Notes: a model not told the origin generated them from the letters alone. DNA of 64,000 bases from Pegoplata infirma (GCA_963921195.1 OY992537.1:75770894-75834893); one strand, 5' to 3'; positions 33,107-44,586 are shown, counted from the stretch's first letter. Made by a program: numbers and translations.

Positions 33107-34083
33107 CGCGAATTTCTGAATAGGTTGTATGAATAGCCCTATATGTAACTGAGAAAATTGCGTTTTTGATTTTTCAATTTTTCTAAAAACTCGGCTTAGG
33201 AGGCGTGGTCAAATATTGGACAAATTGTCAAATTTGTGTCGAGTTGCCTAGTTTAAATATTTATTAGATTAAAACGAAATGCACCACAATCTGAAAAATT
33301 TACATTCTTGTATAGTTTTGTATGGGCTATCGATTAAATTTTTTTTTATAAAATTTTTAGAACACATTCTGAAATTTCCCATTTTTTAAAAAAGTAAATT
33401 TATCAAAAATCCAGCCACTTTTTTTGTTTTTTGTTTTTAAATTTTTTTTTAAGTTTAGATGATTGTCTAGCCACACAAAAAAATCAGATATGTGTTTTTC
33501 GTTTTTTTTTTTTTTTTTTGTTGAGAAATTCGCATTTGAATATTAAATTTCATAACAATTTTGTAATTTGCTTCCATTTTCTTGTTTCAACGTAACGAAT
33601 GATTATTAAATGTTTGCATAAATGTTACTCATACGCTACGTTGAAACAAGAAAATACAAGCAAATTACTAAATTGTTATAAAATTTAACATTCGAATGCG
33701 ATTTTCCCGAAAAAAAAAGAAAAACACATGTCTGAATTTTTTTGTGTGGATAGACAAACATATAAACTTAAAAAAAAAACAAATTTAAAAAAAATGGACA
33801 GATTTTTGATAAATTTACTTTTTTAAAAAAGTAAAATTTCAGAAAATTTTCCAAAACAAAAAAATTGATAGTCCATACAAAATTATACAAGAATGTAAAT
33901 TTTTGAGATTGTGGTGCATTCCGTTTTAGTTTAATTTTTTAAACAAGGCAACTCGACACAAATTTGACCATTTTTCCAATATTTGGCCTAGCCTCCTAAG
34001 CCCAGTTTTTTAAAAACTGAAAGACAAAAAACGCAATTTTTTTAGTTACATATAGGGCTATCCATACAACCTACTCCGAAATT
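33107..34083. repeat. Long palindrome (foldback) 5
   Basis: The left arm 'aggttgtatgaatagccct'…'cggcttaggaggcgtgg'…'gaaatgcaccacaatctg'…'cttgtttcaacgtaacg' is mirrored by 'cgctacgttgaaacaag'…'gattgtggtgcattccg'…'agcctcctaagccc'…'gggctatccatacaacct'. Arms are about 470 bases with the centre near 33610. No coding frame. Confidence 0.85.
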
Positions 34084-34489
34084 TACGGTAAAAGTTTTTT
34101 TTTTGATAAATAAGGAATGCCTCATATGGGGAAATATTTGGAAGGTTTTTCTAAGAGGGTGAAATAGTGTAAACAATTGTACTTCAGTTCTTTTCGAAGT
34201 TCGATTTTCGAAAACACAAAAAAGTACAGTTTTCATTTTAATATTCCCAAAAAGGTTTGTAACTTGGATAGTAATCAACTGCTTGTGAGTAAAAAAATTG
34301 TTCACCAGCTGGTTAATAAGGCATTCACACTTGCGATCTTAAACAAGTTGTTCAACAAAACACCAGTTACAGAATAAAAGCGTAATGGATACAGAACAAA
34401 GACTTTTTTAAACATCTCACTCTTGAACACTTCAAAACAGCAAGTGTGAATCCCGTATAATAAAAACGCAACACAATTATTTTTCATCA

Positions 34490-34739
34490 AGAAGCTATTT
34501 TTTTCTTAATTTTTTTTTCGTAAAAAACTTTTATCAAAAAAATTTTCTGTTTCCTTAATTTTCTTTTTTTTTAAATTTTTTTTTCATGAACCCTTTTTTT
34601 CATCAAAAAGTAATGTTTTACCCCAAAAAAAAATTTTATTAGAAATGTATTTCTTCATCAATTTTTTTTTTTTTCATAAGAAATTTATTTTTCACCAAAA
34701 AAAAAATTTTCATCAAAAAAAAAATATCATAAAAAAAAA
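34490..34739 (+). repeat. T/A-rich TTTTTCATCAAAA array
   Basis: Alternating T and A runs joined by CATCA or CATAA, without a fixed period. It directly precedes a hammerhead-bearing repeat, as does the array at 55180-55440. Confidence 0.65.
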
Positions 34740-35001
34740 GTTGAAAGAAAGTATGAAGTAAGGTTGAGATTGCTAGAAATAGAATTGTAGTGATGGAAAC
34801 TGCTAAAATTTATTCTGTAGAAACTATAAATATTCACATATGTATATAAAAAACAATTTCCATTAACAAGACAAACCGTCATTTAAAATCATACTGATGA
34901 TAACACTAACTGGAGTGTTTAAAACCGGTATGGGAATACCAGAAATGCCTATAATTTTTAGAAATTAAAATTTTCTTCTGCATTTTTTCATCTTGAACCC
35001 T
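34740..35001 (+). repeat. Hammerhead-bearing repeat, ACCGGT type, copy 1
   Basis: It runs from 'gttgaaagaaagtatgaag' through 'ttgctagaaatagaattg', 'actataaatattcacata', the hammerhead at 34889-34935, to 'ttctgcattttttcatctt' and 'gaaccctt'. Copies on the minus strand are 52546-52806 and 59966-60223. The shared right limit GAACCCTT suggests a defined 3' end. The first ~16 codons (ERKYEVRLRLLEIEL, then a stop) stay open in all three copies and may be a coding tail. Confidence 0.75.
34889..34935 (+). ncRNA. Hammerhead motif, core mutated at G12
   Basis: Core CUGAUGA (34894-34900), U, stem II AACACU…AGUGUU with loop AACUGG (34902-34919), then UAAA instead of UGAA so that G12 is A at 34921. Stem III palindrome ACCGGU (34924-34929), site A17 (34930). 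Stem I UCAUA/UGGGA has one mismatch. Stem II is the best paired of the three sisters, but G12A should abolish cleavage. Confidence 0.6.
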
Positions 35002-35394
35002 TTAATTTTTAAAAATTCGATAGTCTTTCGAATTTTAAGATTTAATTTTTTTTTTCTTGTTAATTTAATAATACATGCAATTTTATTATTTAATTATTTT
35101 TTTTTTTAAATGCAAATTTTTCAACATCATTTTTGAGGTTATGCATTTTAGCCAACGATATGTATTGTATGTGTTTGTTATACCGCCAACAGTCAGCATA
35201 ATTTTAGGCCTAATAATTCGTAAATAAATCCCAAATGTTTGTTATGTTTTAAAAGAGATCTGTTGTTTATTTTTTTCGTAAGATGTGTTTAATAAAAGTT
35301 TATTCTTCAAGTTTTTTTCTTATATTTTCTTGATGATTATGTTTAATGTATTTTTTGTTGTTGTCTGATAACGTGAGAATTTTTGATTTTATTT
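35002..35394. other. AT-rich spacer, nothing recognised
   Basis: No open frame, TIR or tandem array is evident. Confidence 0.4.
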
Positions 35395-36615
35395 TTTATA
35401 CCCTCCACTCTAGTGATAGAGGGTATATATAAGTTTGTCATTCCGTTTGTAACACCTCGAAATATTGGTCTAGGACCCCATAAAGTATATATATTTATGA
35501 TCCTCGATCGATTTTAAGTCGATCTAGCGATGTCCGTCCGTCCGTCCGTCCGTCTGTCTGTCTGTCTGTCCGTAGAAAACACGCTAACTTTTGAAAGACT
35601 TTACAGAGGCTACTGAAGTTTGGCATATATGTTTGTCATTTACCTGGTCAGGTTGGTATTGCAATCTAGCAAAATCGGTCCAGTGGTTCAAAAGTTATGA
35701 GCAAAAGAGTAAATTTCGGCAAGGGTGTTTCGCGAATTTACGAGATAAAAAACACGATAACTTTCGAAAGAAAATAATGAGACTACTGAAGCTTGTCATG
35801 TATCTTTGCCGTTCCCCGGGTCTGTTTGGTATTAAATTTCAGCTCAATCGGTCCAGTGGTTCAAAAGTTATAAGCAAAACCCTGAATTTCAAAATAGTTT
35901 CATCTAAAATGCCACGTGTTTAAACAAGTTTGAAAAGCATTGGTGGTAACTAAACAATGCTTTTTAAACTTGTTTTATTTTAAAGCAATGCTTTTTAAAC
36001 TTGTTTAGTTCTAAAAGCATTGGTAACTTAAAAATTACACTCGAAAAAAATTTTACACTCAAAAAAAATTTTACACTAAAAAAAAAATTACACAAAAAAA
36101 AATTATTTTTTTTTTTTTTTACAAAAATGACAATATTTTGTGTACATACGTACGTGCATTCACTCAGAAAAAATTTTACACTCAAAAAAAAAAAATAGTA
36201 ATTTTTCTTTTTAAAAAAAAAAAGGCAAAAAAGAGCTTTTTACTCAAAATAAAATATTTTACACTCAAAAAAAATTTTACACTCAAAAAAAAAATTACAC
36301 AAAAAATTTTTTTTTTTTTTACAAAAATGACAATATTTTGTGTACATACGTACGTGCATTCATTCAGAAATATTTTTACAGTAAAAAAAAACATTAAACT
36401 CGAAAAAAAATTTACACTCAAAAAAAAAATTAGTAATTTTTCTTTTTTTTTTAAAAAAAAAAAAAGGCAAAAAAAGAGTTTTTTACTCAAAATAAAATAT
36501 TTCTAATCAAAATTGTTAATTGTTTCACGTTAAAAAATGTACTACCCTTTAAAAAAAATGCATTGTGGAGGGTATTCATAGATTCGGCAAAGTCGAATTT
36601 AACTTTTCTACTTGT
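35395..36615 (-). repeat. Dispersed repeat (AACAAGTAGAAAAG…GAGGGTAC), copy 2
   Basis: It starts 'taccctccactctagtgat', has (GTCC)n/(GTCT)n at about 35530-35572, and ends 'aacttttctacttgtt'. It is the reverse of 32135-32932. An internal duplication of about 170-180 bases, 'acactcaaaaaaaattttac'-rich with 'tgtgtacatacgtacgtgc', occurs at 36035-36240 and 36255-36500. Frames at 35591-36506 follow from these repeats. A fragment of the same end lies at 39640-39875. Confidence 0.7.
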
Positions 36616-37676
36616 TTTAATTCCTTTGTATTTTTTTGGTGGGCTTTTTCTTTAAATATAAACAGTAGGGTGGTTGAAATATAAAAGATTTTATATCTAC
36701 ATGCACTACCGACTTTTTTTTTGGCTAAGAATTTCTTGACAAAACTATTTGAAAATGTAAATTTGTAGTGAAGCAAAACTGTTTCGTTGAGCTACTGCGC
36801 CCTCTAGCGGAGCTGACTTTCAATCGGGCTGCGGTTAATTTTAGTTATTTTAATTTTGCAATATAATAAAAGTAGACATTTTTTATTAAGACTTATGGTC
36901 CTCGATTCTGAAATTTTGAAAAATTTGATATTTTTTGAATTTTAGTATTTTTAATTTTGTTCTTGTAATTATTAAAGATATTAACTGGATCTTTAATTGT
37001 TATTAGAAAAAAAAATTTAATCTTAAAATTCCAAAATTCGAAAGAACATCAAATTTTTAAAAATTAGGTGAATGGTAAAATCGCATTCCAGAATCGAGCA
37101 CATTATTTTTTTTTTAAATATTTACCACCCTAATATACATAAATTTAAACCATTTTTCTTTAAGTTCATTCATCGTCCGCTAATGTTTAAATAACTAGTA
37201 ACATAGTCTAATTACTTTGTTATGGGAAATGAACAATAATGGCTTATGGCCATATGTATGTATGATCGTTTGTATGCAGTACTCTTACACCAAATAGTGA
37301 TAAATGGTTATTATGGTAATAATTTGGTAAACAAATTAATAATTAAAAATGAATTTGTTACAAAAGAGGAGTAGGTTTGTTAGAACATGAAAAAAATTAT
37401 AGTTCTCTGATGTTAATTTAAATATTTGATGAAGAATTTATGGTGCTTTTGAATTTGAATAAGTTTTTAAAATAAGCCGTTGCCCTGCATGTTTATCAAG
37501 TTTATTAATTATTTTTAGTGCAATTGGAAAATAAAGTTTTTTTTTTTTAAGATATAGTTAAAGTAGTAAGCAAACAGACAAATTCAGGCACATTTTAATG
37601 GCCCTATGAGTTTAATGCCACTAAACTACAAAATTTCAGTTAAAACGAAAAACATACTTTTTATTACACTTATGAG
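36616..37676. other. AT-rich interval, no gene recognised
   Basis: A locally less AT-rich patch 'ctgcgccctctagcggagc' occurs at 36795. Inverted blocks flank it weakly ('cctcgattctgaaattttg' 36900 and 'attccagaatcgagcac' 37083), so 36890-37110 may be another small palindrome. No coding evidence. Confidence 0.4.
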
Positions 37677-38120
37677 CAAATCCATGGGAAATTTAACTGA
37701 CAGATCACCGATGTAGTTTATTTTTGGTTATTTGATAAAGCTTTGTAAATGATTAAAAACCATATATTTTTTTTTTTTTAAAATTTAACAAAAATGTTGA
37801 AACCCATATTTGAATGTCCTTTTTTCCTGGGATGGACACCATGGATTTCCAAAAACAAAATTTTGTATTAAAGTTAAGAAAGTCCTTTTCACGATATTAA
37901 AATTTCAGAGAGGTGTTTTTTCGTATTGTTGAGAATACATTTTTAAAGTTTGTTAGACAGCCAAATACTTGATTTTTTCAACATTTTGGCAAAAAATCAA
38001 AAATTTAAATTTATCACCAACTTTGAAAATTTATTGCTCGACAACACGAAAAAGCACCTCCCTGAAATTTTAACAGCGTTAAAAGGACATTATAAACTTT
38101 AATAAAAAATTTCACAAAAT
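37677..38120. repeat. Dispersed palindromic repeat, copy 2
   Basis: 'tttcctgggatggacaccatgg' to 'ttgaacaacattttggc' is the plus arm and 'attgctcgacaacacg'…'gaaattttaacagcg' the return arm, with the centre near 37985. The left extension 37677-37770 matches 28850-28950. It belongs to the same family as 30480-32130 and 48030-48560. Confidence 0.65.
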
Positions 38121-38531
38121 AATTTTTTTTACTCAATTTTTTTTGCAGGGAACCTCAGGTTGTATTTGAATTATTAGTTAAGGTTTTTATTGTTCAACTC
38201 TTGTTTAAGTATTACTACACTGAAAGAATTATTGTTCATTATATCTATGAACAAATTTCATAAAATCAAATTCATAGATTCTATGAAATAATTCATTGGC
38301 TGAATGAATATTCATTAGTATTTTGAAATATTTCATAGAATTTTATTCATAGATTTTATTAAATTCATAGAAAAAATTCATAGAATTTATGAATGTCATT
38401 CATAGAAGAAAATGCCATCGATATGCCTTTTAATTCTTTTAATAATTAAAATAATGTTACAATAATTAAAATAGTTGAATAAATTTATTAAAAAAATATA
38501 AAAAAAAATAAAAAAACATTAAAAAAAAATA

Positions 38532-38614
38532 TCATTGCTGCCCTGACCGGGGTTCGAACCCAAGACCTACCGGCTGAAGTGGTAATTGTCGACGCCTTAG
38601 CTATCAGCCCCACC
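38532..38614 (-). ncRNA. tRNA-like module with perfect B box
   Basis: On the minus strand it starts GGTGGGGCTGATAGCTAAGG, contains TAGCTAAGGCG in the A-box position and GGTTCGAACCC as a B box about 45 bases downstream. TGGGTTCGAACCCCGG gives a convincing T-arm-like hairpin. The acceptor ends do not pair fully. It is tRNA-derived, probably Pol III competent, not a decoded tRNA. Confidence 0.65.
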
Positions 38615-38797
38615 AAAGAAGAAAAATCTCGCCAACTAACGCATGGTTTTATAACGCTTCATTTTTGTAAATACACAAAATATTTGTTTTCTACAAACAC
38701 ACACACAGCATTTGGCAGAGCATTGTGACAGAGCATAGACACAAACTCAATATATTAATCAAAATTCATTTTAAGTGTTGTTACTTGTTTATATAAT

Positions 38798-38868
38798 TTA
38801 GCTCAGTGGCTAGAGACTATGCTTTACGAACAACAGGTTCTCTGTTCGAATCTCGGTGGGGATAAGTT
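38798..38868 (+). ncRNA. tRNA-like module (A and B boxes)
   Basis: TTTAGCTCAGTGGCTAGAG is an excellent A box and D arm. CTGTTCGAATCTCGG supplies a B box. The spacing of about 40 bases is tRNA-like. The region is followed by A-rich sequence with no nearby T4 terminator. It faces the minus-strand module at 38532-38614 within one transposon. Confidence 0.65.
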
Positions 38869-39179
38869 AAAATAAAAAAACATATAAATTTTTAAAAATA
38901 GAAAATTGTAAATAAATAAAATAATAAAAATAAATAAAAATAAAATATAAAAAAATAAAATTAAAATAAAAAAATAAATAAAAATAGAATTGAATAAAAT
39001 TTTTTTTTCCATAGCCTATGAACTTTTGCATAGGTTTCTGGTTTCTATGAATTTGTTTCATAGATTCTATGAATGGCATCATTGGCTCACTTCTAATGAT
39101 TTTTTTCATAAAATCAATGTACGTTTTCATAGCCGTAATGAACAAAATTCTTTCAGTGTACTATGATTTTTTTATAGAA

Positions 39180-40560
39180 ACATTTTCAAATTTTAAGAAT
39201 TTATTCCAATAAAAAAAAAAAACTTAAGAAATGTTTGATATTTTTAAAAATGTCTGTTTAAGAAATTATCAGGTTCTAAAGCATGTTTCTGACAACAAAA
39301 GACCCAGATCTGACACAATTTTCCAATTGAAAATAAGTTAGATTTGAGAAACGTTTATTAAAAATCTCGAAATTTTTCCGAGTCATTTGCTTAAAGAGAA
39401 AGTTTATGATTCAGAGACATATAGAAAAATTCTGAGGTTCTGAGGCATTTTGACACAGAAAAGCTTTTAAAATTTATAAAATTCCTGCTTAAGAAAAATT
39501 TTTAATATAAAAAATTCTCATATACTTATGTACATAATTCTCCCACAAAAAAAGTTCATATATTTAAAAAAAGTTTTCGTAAAGAAAAATTTTCAGATTT
39601 AGTGACTTTTCCCCATAGAAAACATTTTAGGTTCTGCAATATTTTTTTATACACTCCACAATTTACACTAAAAAAAAATTTACACTCAAAAAAAATTAGT
39701 AATTTTTTTTTTTTTTCAAAAATTAATAAAAAAAGTTTTTTTACACAAAATAAAATATTTCTAACCAAAAATTTTATTTTTTTTCACGTTAGAAAATTTA
39801 CTGTCACTTAAAAAGGGCATTGTGGAGGGTATTCATAGATTCGGCCATGTCGAATTTAACTTTTCTACTTGTTTCTATATAGAATATTCTATTTTTCTAC
39901 AGAAAAGGTCTAAGATACCGAAACGATGTTTTACTCCAAAATTTTTAAGTTTAAAAAACTATTCCATAAAACGTACCCGAGATTAGAAAAATTTAAGACT
40001 TTTATGCTTTTTAAAATTTTTTGAGGTATTTTCCTAGATTCTTTTTCTATATTAGAAAAAGTATAGTTTTCTGAGACACTCCTCCTTAGAAAAAGTCTGA
40101 GATTGTCAAGCATGTTATAAGACATATTTTCATAAAAGAATCTAGAAATTTTTCATAAAAAATTTCTTAGTTTCTGAAAAATTTTTCCCTTAGAATAGGT
40201 CTTAGCTTCTGATACATTTCTCTTATAGTAAAAGTCTCGGAATCTAAGTTTCAGAAATTTTTCCTACAGAGAAAGTCTTAGATTCTGAGACACTTTTTTT
40301 TAAATAAAAAAAACCCTGCATCTAAGACCTTTTCACAGATTCTGTGATATTTTTTCTAAAATTCACAGAATCTAAGGCATTTTTTTATAGAAAAAAGTCT
40401 TAGATTCTGAGTTACTTTTCCCATCAAAAAAGTTGATTCTAGAACATTAGTTTAATAATAAAACTAACAAATTTTTAGACATTTTTTCCTATCGAAAAAA
40501 TCAGATTTTTTTAGGATTCTAAGATTTTGATCTTATAAAAAAGGTGTAAACTTTTCATGT
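39180..40560. repeat. Degenerate ~35-40 bp satellite with an inserted repeat end
   Basis: Loose copies of 'tctgagacatttttcttata' and 'gaaaaagtctgagattct' run through the interval, related to 21290-21560. The part 39640-39875 is instead a fragment of the AACAAGTAGAAAAG repeat, ending 'aacttttctacttgtt'. Frames here (39556-40125) are by-products. Confidence 0.55.
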
Positions 40561-40566
40561 TAAAAA

Positions 40567-41088
40567 CTACCCCGATTCTCTTAGGTATTCTGCTAGAGAT
40601 GCCAATGGAACACTGTTTAGGCAATCTAGGTCATCACAAAATCGTTGCCCCACATACTTAAGACGACGTTTCATTAGACCCGGACATTCACACAACAAGT
40701 GCTTCACTGACTCCTCTTCCTCCCCCTCTCCACAACTTCTACAAAAGTCCCTGTCAGAAATTCCCATACGAACGGCCATTTGGTCGATTATACAGTGTCC
40801 TGTCAGTACTCCTACTAATAGGCTAACCGTCCGTTTGCCATAGATAAGAAGACTTTCTGTCCTCTTAGGATTTGGCAGTGGCCACATGGTTCGCGATATC
40901 CTGCACGTGGTCAGCGATATCCACCTATCCCTCATCCTATTCTCTGATATCCTATCAATTTCGTTCATCAACTCCACAATAGGAACCGAGATATCTGGTT
41001 CGACACGTTCCCCCACCGACTCGGAGCTATTTCTTGCACATTCATCAGCTAATTCGTTACCATCGACCCCACTATTAATTTTTGCCAG
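40567..41088 (-). pseudogene. Non-LTR retrotransposon C-terminal remnant (RNase H tail, CCHC)
   Basis: The open minus-strand frame begins at the palindrome border with SGVDGNELADECAR, the last conserved block of the RNase H domain found in I/R1/LOA/Jockey-type elements. About 20 residues later the variable tail follows, with the LTGH motif and a CRSC…HLLCEC zinc motif (C-x2-C, H-x4-C). It ends at a stop after YLRESG. The usual WVPGHSG lead-in is degenerate (LAKINSG) and everything upstream, including the reverse transcriptase, is missing. No intact start exists; the first Met-type codon used by a naive reading (41016) is internal. It is a 5'-truncated dead copy, but the remaining 170 codons are uninterrupted, so it is fairly recent. 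Confidence 0.85.
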
Positions 41089-42707
41089 TTAAAAATATAT
41101 ATATCTTAAAAAAAGTTGGACAATGTTTTGTTGGTATTTTAATGTAGTTTTAGAAAAAAATATTAAAAAAATTATTCGAAGTAATTATCACTAATTTTTT
41201 AACGTTTAAAAATAAAAATCGACTTTTAGAAAAAGTCCGAAACCTTCGATTTTTTTTTTAAAACGTCTAAAAGTTCTACTCTAAATTACGCAACTTTTAA
41301 GCTATAATTCGAGATGTGATCGCAATTTGTTTTATTTTTTTTTCAAATTTTGAAATTGCACCTTTTATTTTTTGATTCTGATTTATTTTATATGGTGCTC
41401 CAAAAAAATTAAATTGGTAGATACTGACCCTAACTTACCCTAGATATATTCATTTCGAGGCAGAAATACGCCTCACAAAAATTAAGAATGATCGGACATG
41501 GATAAGGTATTCCGCATGGGCCTTGAAGTTTAGAAAACGGATTACAAGGACAAATATTATTTTTTTTCTGTTTTATTAAATTTTTTGGTATTTTAAGTTA
41601 AGTTTAAATTCAAGTGGTTACAGAATTATAATACGGAGTAAAATGTGTCTCTAATAAGGTACCAAAGACCGAAATCGGCTGAAAATCAGCCAAGTTATTA
41701 CAACTTCCCCAGGCATCTAACGTATGGCAGAACACTTGATTAAGCAATACTAACCGATTTTTGAAATTCATTGAAATTTTCTACTGTAATAACATTTTTT
41801 TATTCTTCAAGTTCAAATGTAATTAGATGACAAGTATTTTTCATATTGTGTTTTGCTAACATTTTTAAATTAGTGCTAAAGATGTCTGCATTTTCAACAC
41901 CCTTTTGAAATCTCTATTTTAAAATTTTTTTTCTTTTTTTTTGTTTTAAAATTTGGAAAAACCAAAAAAATATTAGACTGAAACATGAATAATGAAAAAA
42001 TGTTATTACAGTAGAAAATTTCAATAAATTTAAAAAAAGGGACTCGTATTTTTTAATCAAGTGGTATGACTCACGCTGATGCATGGGGAAGTTGTAATAG
42101 CTTGGCTGATTTTCAACCGATTTTAGTTTTTAGTACCTTATTAGAAAGGCATTTTAATCTTCATCATAATTCTGTAATCGCTTGAATTAAAACTTAACTT
42201 AAAATACCAAAAAATTTGCTAAAACAGAAAAAAATTCATATTTTTCCTTGTAATCCGTTTTTAAACTTCAAGGACCATGCTAAACGCCTTACCCATGTCC
42301 GATCGTCCTAATTTTTTTGTGAGACGTATTTTTACCTCCAAATGAATATATTTAGGGTAAGTTAGGGTCAGTGTCTGCCAATTTTTTTATTTTGGAGCTC
42401 CACATAAAATAAATCAGAGCCACAAAATAAAAGGTGCAATTTTAAAAATTTAAAAAAAATTGAAAGAATTGTGATCACATCTCAAGTTACGGCTTAAAAG
42501 TTGCGTAATTTAGAGTAGAATTTTTATAGTTTTTTGCAAAAAAATCGAATATTTCGGACTTTTTCAAAAAGTCGATTTTAATTTTTAAACGTCAAAAAAT
42601 AAGTGATAATTACTTCGAATAATTTGTTCATATTTTTTTTCTAAAACGACATTTAAATACCAACAAAACGTTGTCCAACTTTTTTCAAAATATCTATATT
42701 TTTTAAT
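41085..42707. repeat. Long palindrome (foldback) 6, 1.6 kb
   Basis: The left arm ('aaagttggacaatgttttg', 'gaagtaattatcactaatt', 'aaaaagtccgaaacc', 'gatcggacatggataagg', 'gtaataacattttttt') is mirrored in reverse order in the right arm ('gttattacagtag', 'cttacccatgtccgatcg', 'ttcggactttttcaaaaag', 'aagtgataattacttcgaa', 'caaaacgttgtccaacttt'). Arms are about 700-750 bases with the centre near 41900. It abuts the truncated retrotransposon. This is the largest hairpin in the window apart from the foldback element. Confidence 0.88.
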
Positions 42708-43155
42708 GGTCAAAATTAATTAAAAATTTAAATTTTTTAATTTTTTGGAGAAAATCGCCATTTTGAAAAATTGATTACTCAACACCGTCTTGGAATAAAA
42801 GGCTGAAAATTGGTGTGCAAATTGCATTTAATAAGGACTAAAACATATCCAAAAATAAAATAAATCGTAAGGGGTCGGGTCTAAAAGTGAGTGATTTGGC
42901 TTGGAATGCCCCATATGTAATATTTTTTTTTTCCTTGTAAGTGTGGATTATTATTATGAATTGTTTTAAGTTGAGGTTAATTTTCCATTATGTTGCCTTA
43001 TTGTAGTAAGTCCTGGGGAGCTCTTCTTCTAAGTCGGACGAAAGTAGAAGGATTGGCCATTAGATTTGATGCTAAGGGATTTGGATGGTTCTGGATTCTG
43101 GATCTGTAGGACGTCAATTGTTTTTGTACTTCCTCTTTTATTGTAGGGATTTTGA
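42708..43155. other. Spacer, no gene recognised
   Basis: It contains the unremarkable block 'attactcaacaccgtcttgg' and mixed AT-rich sequence. No frame or repeat is supported. Confidence 0.4.
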
Positions 43156-43960
43156 GTTCTCTATGTTGTCAAAATTGTCAGATTTTTCATATAGCAAAAT
43201 TGTCAGATTTTTTCTAAAGAAAAATTATACTACTAAGATTTTTCTAATAGAAAAATTCTAAGAAAAATTCTCCATTTTTTTATCAACAAATTTTAAAATT
43301 TTTCGTCTAGAAACGTACCCGTAAATTTTGTTCAGAAAATTACCAAATTTTTCGTATAGAAAAATTACAAAATTTTTCGTCCAGAAAAACTACAAAATTG
43401 TTCATACCAAAATTGTCAGATTTTTCATATAGAAAAATTGGCAGATTTTTTCCATAGAAAATTATAATATTTTTCTAATAGAAAAATTCTAAAAAAATTC
43501 TCAACTTTTTTCTATCAAAAAATCTAAAAACTTTTCGTCTTGAAACGTTTCCGTAAATTTTGTTCAGAAAAATTACCAAATTTTTCGTCTAGAAAAATTC
43601 TTAAATATCTCGTCTCTCGTATTTTTTCTAAAGAAATTCTCGTATTTTTTCTAAAGAAAAAATTTTATATTTTGAGACTTTTATCAGAAAATTCTTACAT
43701 TCAGCAACATTTTTTCCCTTTCGAAAAATTTTAAGATTCTTAAACATCTTTAATAGAAGAATTTCAATAAAAAAATTTCTCCTATAGAAAAATTCTCAAT
43801 TTTTTCAAAAAAAAAAAATCTGAAATTTTTCCTATGAATTTTTTATTGAGAAGTTCTAACATTCCGAAACATTTTTCGTTTAGAAAAGTTTTAAGATTCT
43901 TCGACATTTTTCATAGAAAAAAATTCTGAAATTATTTCCTTTTCTTTTTCACTTTCCTCT
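43156..43960 (+). repeat. Degenerate ~35-45 bp satellite
   Basis: Variants of 'attgtcagatttttcatata' and 'gaaaaattctcaatttttt' repeat irregularly. A higher-order repeat of about 250 bases is visible ('ttttgttcagaaaattacc' at 43318 and 43558). The 43540-43734 frame is a by-product. Confidence 0.6.
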
Positions 43961-44046
43961 CTTCTAATTTCCTTTTCTATTTCATTCTTTTTTTTCCTTT
44001 TTTCCATTTTTCTTTTTTTTTTCGAATTCGGTTTTTCCCCCCAGTG

Positions 44047-44085
44047 CACAGTGGTCAATTTCACGAGATAGCGGTCAAAACTCTA
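44047..44085 (+). repeat. Transib left TIR with RSS-like layout
   Basis: Heptamer CACAGTG (44047-44053), identical to the consensus heptamer of V(D)J recombination signals. A 23-bp spacer follows, then the A-rich AAAACTCTA (44077-44085) in the nonamer position. Transib ends are known to resemble a 23-RSS. Confidence 0.88.
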
Positions 44086-44580
44086 TAACTTTTGACCGGA
44101 TTGGTATTTTTTTACGCAATTTTTTTTGTTCAATAGGGGGGACTTTAAGCTTCAATTTGCGTGTTCAAACGTAAAAATCGACTGATAGGAACGTAAGTAA
44201 TGTGGAGTTAAAAATGCATTTTAATTTTTTGTTGAATTTCCATGTAAAAGTTGAATATTTTGACATTTTAAATAGGTATTTTTTTTATAATTTCTAATTT
44301 TTTTCAATCGTATTTTACAACCAATACTTATTTATTATTCCTAAACTTAATTTTGGTCAGAAAATGCCAACATTTGGCCCCTGACATTTATTTAGTCTCA
44401 ATATTCACAGGGGCCAAAGGTTGGTTTTTTTGGAAGAAAGCTAATTCTTGTGAGGATTAAACTGAAAAATAACGCTAAATTCCCAACAATATCAATACCA
44501 TTTGGATATATTATATACAGAACACAACATCTATAAAATTTTAAGTAAACTTTTACTATTGATTTAAAGTGCACATATAT

Positions 44581-44586
44581 TTTATT
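44581..44586 (-). terminator. Polyadenylation signal of the Transib gene
   Basis: TTTATT on the plus strand is AATAAA on the coding strand, about 70 bases past the stop codon. It is the first clear signal downstream, though such strings are common in this AT-rich DNA. Confidence 0.5.

Larger units (their letters stand above)
38218..39158. mobile_element. TIR element with two tRNA-like modules
   Basis: The left end CACTGAAAGAATTATTGTTC is mirrored by GAACAAAATTCTTTCAGTG. TACTA flanks both sides (38213-38217 and 39159-39163), or TA if only two bases are duplicated. The arms contain many 'attcatagaatctatgaat' type palindromes. A minus-strand tRNA-like module lies at 38532-38614 and a plus-strand one at 38798-38868, so they converge. 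The 941-bp element has no transposase; frames at 38824-39145 are A/T-rich by-products. Confidence 0.82.

Noticed and set aside
40886..41092. 68-codon plus-strand frame
   Set aside because: It is the antisense of the RNase H tail.
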